Origin: Flavobacterium sp.
GTDB taxonomy: Bacteria > Bacteroidota > Bacteroidia > Flavobacteriales > Flavobacteriaceae
Direction: 5' to 3'
Assembly (NCBI GenBank): GCA_021740105.1
Contig: JAIPAM010000001.1
Coordinates: forward strand, 1-64,000
DNA: 64,000 nucleotides
Shown here: positions 62,310 through 64,000 of the stretch, in pieces
How the letters are laid out: each line of letters begins with the position of its first letter
Numbering within the stretch: the first letter of the stretch is position 1
Notes under the pieces: model-generated
Databases searched by the model: none
What the model was told of the DNA's origin: nothing
Seen by the model: the letters and a program-made list of their open reading frames with translations, nothing else
Position numbers and translations under genes: made by a program

Positions 62310-64000
62310 TTGAGAAACCAGACTACAAAAATATCATTATTTATTCTAATAGCAGTAATTATCTCGGCTTGTAATTCTTTGCGAAGAGTTCCAAATGGAA
62401 AAATGCTATTGACCAAAAATGAAATTTTAGTTGATGGCAAAAAAGAAAGTAACGAAGACGTAACCAACCAATTGTATCAAAAACCAAACAGCTCTTTGTT
62501 TGGATACCGCTTTCGATTGAATATTTTTAATTTAGCTTCCCCAAACCCAGATTCGATTTATAAAGCAAAATTCATCCAAAATCCAGAAAAGTATATTGCG
62601 ATGGGAAAATGGCTATCTAAAAAACAAGTGGATCGTTTGGGTAAATCCTTTTATTATTCTGGAATACACAGTTTTCTTAAAAAAACCGGAGAGGCTCCTG
62701 TTATATTAGATCAAAAAAGTACGGACCGATCTTTGTCAAGACTGCAATCCTATTACTTTGACAAAGGTTATTTTAATTTAAAAGGCAATTACAAAATTGA
62801 TAGCATAAGCAACCTAAAAGCTGTCGTAAAATACACTATAAACAAAGGGAATCCATTTGTTTTGGATACTATTAATGTAAATATAAAAACTCCAATTTTA
62901 GATTCACTCTACAAAACTAATAAGGAATTGGCCTTTCTTAAATCGGGTAAACAATACAATAAAATCGATTTTGATGCGGAGAGAAATAGAATTACTACTC
63001 ATTTTAGAAATAATGGGGCCTATTATTTTCAACAAAATTATATTAATTATTCTATAGATACTTTAAATTCTAATAGCAAAGCCAATATTGATCTTAACAT
63101 TGAAAATCAAGCGATTAGAGTTAACGATTCTACTAAAATAATACCGTTTAAATTGTATAAAATTAGTAATGTAAATATTTATACCGACAACTTGACCTCA
63201 AAAACAAATTCAAGTATTTTAGACAGTGTTACTTATAATAATTTTAATTTATACAGTGTTTCAAAGTTAAAATTCAGACCAAAAGCAATCACTGATGCCG
63301 TTTTTATTTCTAAGGGGAGTACTTTTTCAGATATAAATACCACTTTAACTTCTAGGTCTTTAGGTGGATTACGCGTATTTAACTATCCATTAATTCAATA
63401 TGTTGTTGACCCAAAAGATGAAAATTCATTAATAACAAATATCTATTTGTCGCCAAGACCAAAATTAAGTTTCGGATACAACTTTGACTTTACGCATTCG
63501 GCAATTCAAGATATCGGGATAACCGCAAGTACCGCTGTTTCCATTAGGAATATATTTCAAGGTGCGGAAACATTAGAATTGTCTGCAAGAGGAAATATAG
63601 GTTCCTCGAAAGAAGTGGCAAAGATCAATAATAGCTTTTTCAATGTTTCAGAATACGGTTTTGACATCAAACTCCATTTGCCAAGGGTGTTTTTTCCGAT
63701 CAAAACAGAGCGAATAATTCCTAAAAGAATGTTGCCTTTTACCAGTCTGGCAGTAGGTTATATCAAACAAGAAAACATTGGTTTGGACAAACAAAATTTT
63801 ACGAGCTCACTAAATTATAATTGGAACCCAAATCAGAGTGTGAAAGCTCGCCTAGAGTTGTTAAATATTCAATTTGTAAAAAATGTAAATACAAGTAACT
63901 ATTTTAATATTTACAAATCATCGTATTATGTTTTAAATTCTCTGGCTCAAAATGCAAGTTATGCTGTGAATCCAAATTATTTTAACAGTAATCAAGAATT
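62310..64000 (+). CDS. tamL: BamA/TamA-family outer-membrane protein (TamL-like), C-terminus cut off
   Basis: Open from the TTG at 62310 to the right edge (563 codons), with no ATG before the signal peptide, so a TTG start is proposed (MRNQTTKISLFILIAVIISACNS). The lipobox I-I-S-A-C makes it a lipoprotein. This fits TamL, the lipoprotein form of TamA in Bacteroidetes, which works with TamB in outer-membrane assembly. POTRA-like repeats follow (about 30-330, for example LSRLQSYYFDKGYFNLKG and YKISNVNIYTDN). The barrel begins after LSPRPKLSFGYNFDFTHS. Its place beside porT agrees with gliding flavobacteria. Confidence 0.85.
   Translation, partial: MRNQTTKISLFILIAVIISACNSLRRVPNGKMLLTKNEILVDGKKESNEDVTNQLYQKPNSSLFGYRFRLNIFNLASPNPDSIYKAKFIQNPEKYIAMGKWLSKKQVDRLGKSFYYSGIHSFLKKTGEAPVILDQKSTDRSLSRLQSYYFDKGYFNLKGNYKIDSISNLKAVVKYTINKGNPFVLDTINVNIKTPILDSLYKTNKELAFLKSGKQYNKIDFDAERNRITTHFRNNGAYYFQQNYINYSIDTLNSNSKANIDLNIENQAIRVNDSTKIIPFKLYKISNVNIYTDNLTSKTNSSILDSVTYNNFNLYSVSKLKFRPKAITDAVFISKGSTFSDINTTLTSRSLGGLRVFNYPLIQYVVDPKDENSLITNIYLSPRPKLSFGYNFDFTHSAIQDIGITASTAVSIRNIFQGAETLELSARGNIGSSKEVAKINNSFFNVSEYGFDIKLHLPRVFFPIKTERIIPKRMLPFTSLAVGYIKQENIGLDKQNFTSSLNYNWNPNQSVKARLELLNIQFVKNVNTSNYFNIYKSSYYVLNSLAQNASYAVNPNYFNSNQE

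Overview
The window comes from an AT-rich member of the Bacteroidetes, most likely Flavobacterium or a close relative. The evidence is the gliding-motility ATPase GldA, a PorT-type type IX secretion protein, TonB-dependent receptors with carboxypeptidase-regulatory N-domains, a DnaE with a fused exonuclease domain, DUF3857 and DUF5686 proteins, and many promoters of the Bacteroidetes form TTG-N19-21-TAnnTTTG. Nearly all of the window is ordinary chromosomal core. I see no prophage, integrase, insertion sequence, CRISPR array or recognisable defence system.

Layout. 1-3.7 kb: the truncated gene of a secreted protein behind a TonB-dependent receptor. 3.9-12.4 kb: HtpG, an M28 peptidase, a second outer-membrane receptor-like protein, a sugar MFS transporter and an alanine/saccharopine dehydrogenase-like enzyme. 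12.6-14.4 kb: a serine hydrolase lipoprotein and tmRNA. 14.4-17.3 kb: a gene-poor AT-rich stretch carrying a histidine kinase and a receiver-AraC regulator. 17.3-21.8 kb: an Omp85-like protein, a porin and the ammonium transporter. 22.1-35.3 kb: a long minus-strand run with kynU, queA, aroA, a MazG-type pyrophosphohydrolase, three tandem DUF3857 proteins, dtd, a four-helix-bundle protein, rsgA and a DAHP synthase-chorismate mutase. 35.5-41.7 kb: gldA, then metF and a two-gene metH behind a SAM-I riboswitch, then tRNA-Asp. 41.8-54.5 kb: a DUF58 protein, trxA, dnaE, membrane pyrophosphatase, a DUF5686 protein and the pyruvate dehydrogenase E1 beta gene. 54.8-64 kb: etfBA, a bifunctional nuclease, an amidohydrolase, thyA-folA, ubiE, porT, a TrmH-type methyltransferase and a truncated TamL-like gene.

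Functional groups. metF and the two metH genes form a methionine/folate unit controlled by SAM. thyA and folA form the dTMP/tetrahydrofolate cycle. aroA and the DAHP synthase-chorismate mutase serve the shikimate pathway. GldA, PorT and TamL belong to gliding, protein secretion and outer-membrane biogenesis.

The most unusual things are: a Cys/Met-rich, internally duplicated C-terminal extension on the membrane pyrophosphatase; three tandem DUF3857 transglutaminase-fold proteins of which two have lost the catalytic Cys and His; at least two families of dispersed intergenic hairpin repeats; a four-helix-bundle gene bracketed by 15-bp direct repeats; and a decayed stretch after ssrA with a possible pyruvate-kinase-like fragment. 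I did not find a convincing new multi-gene system.
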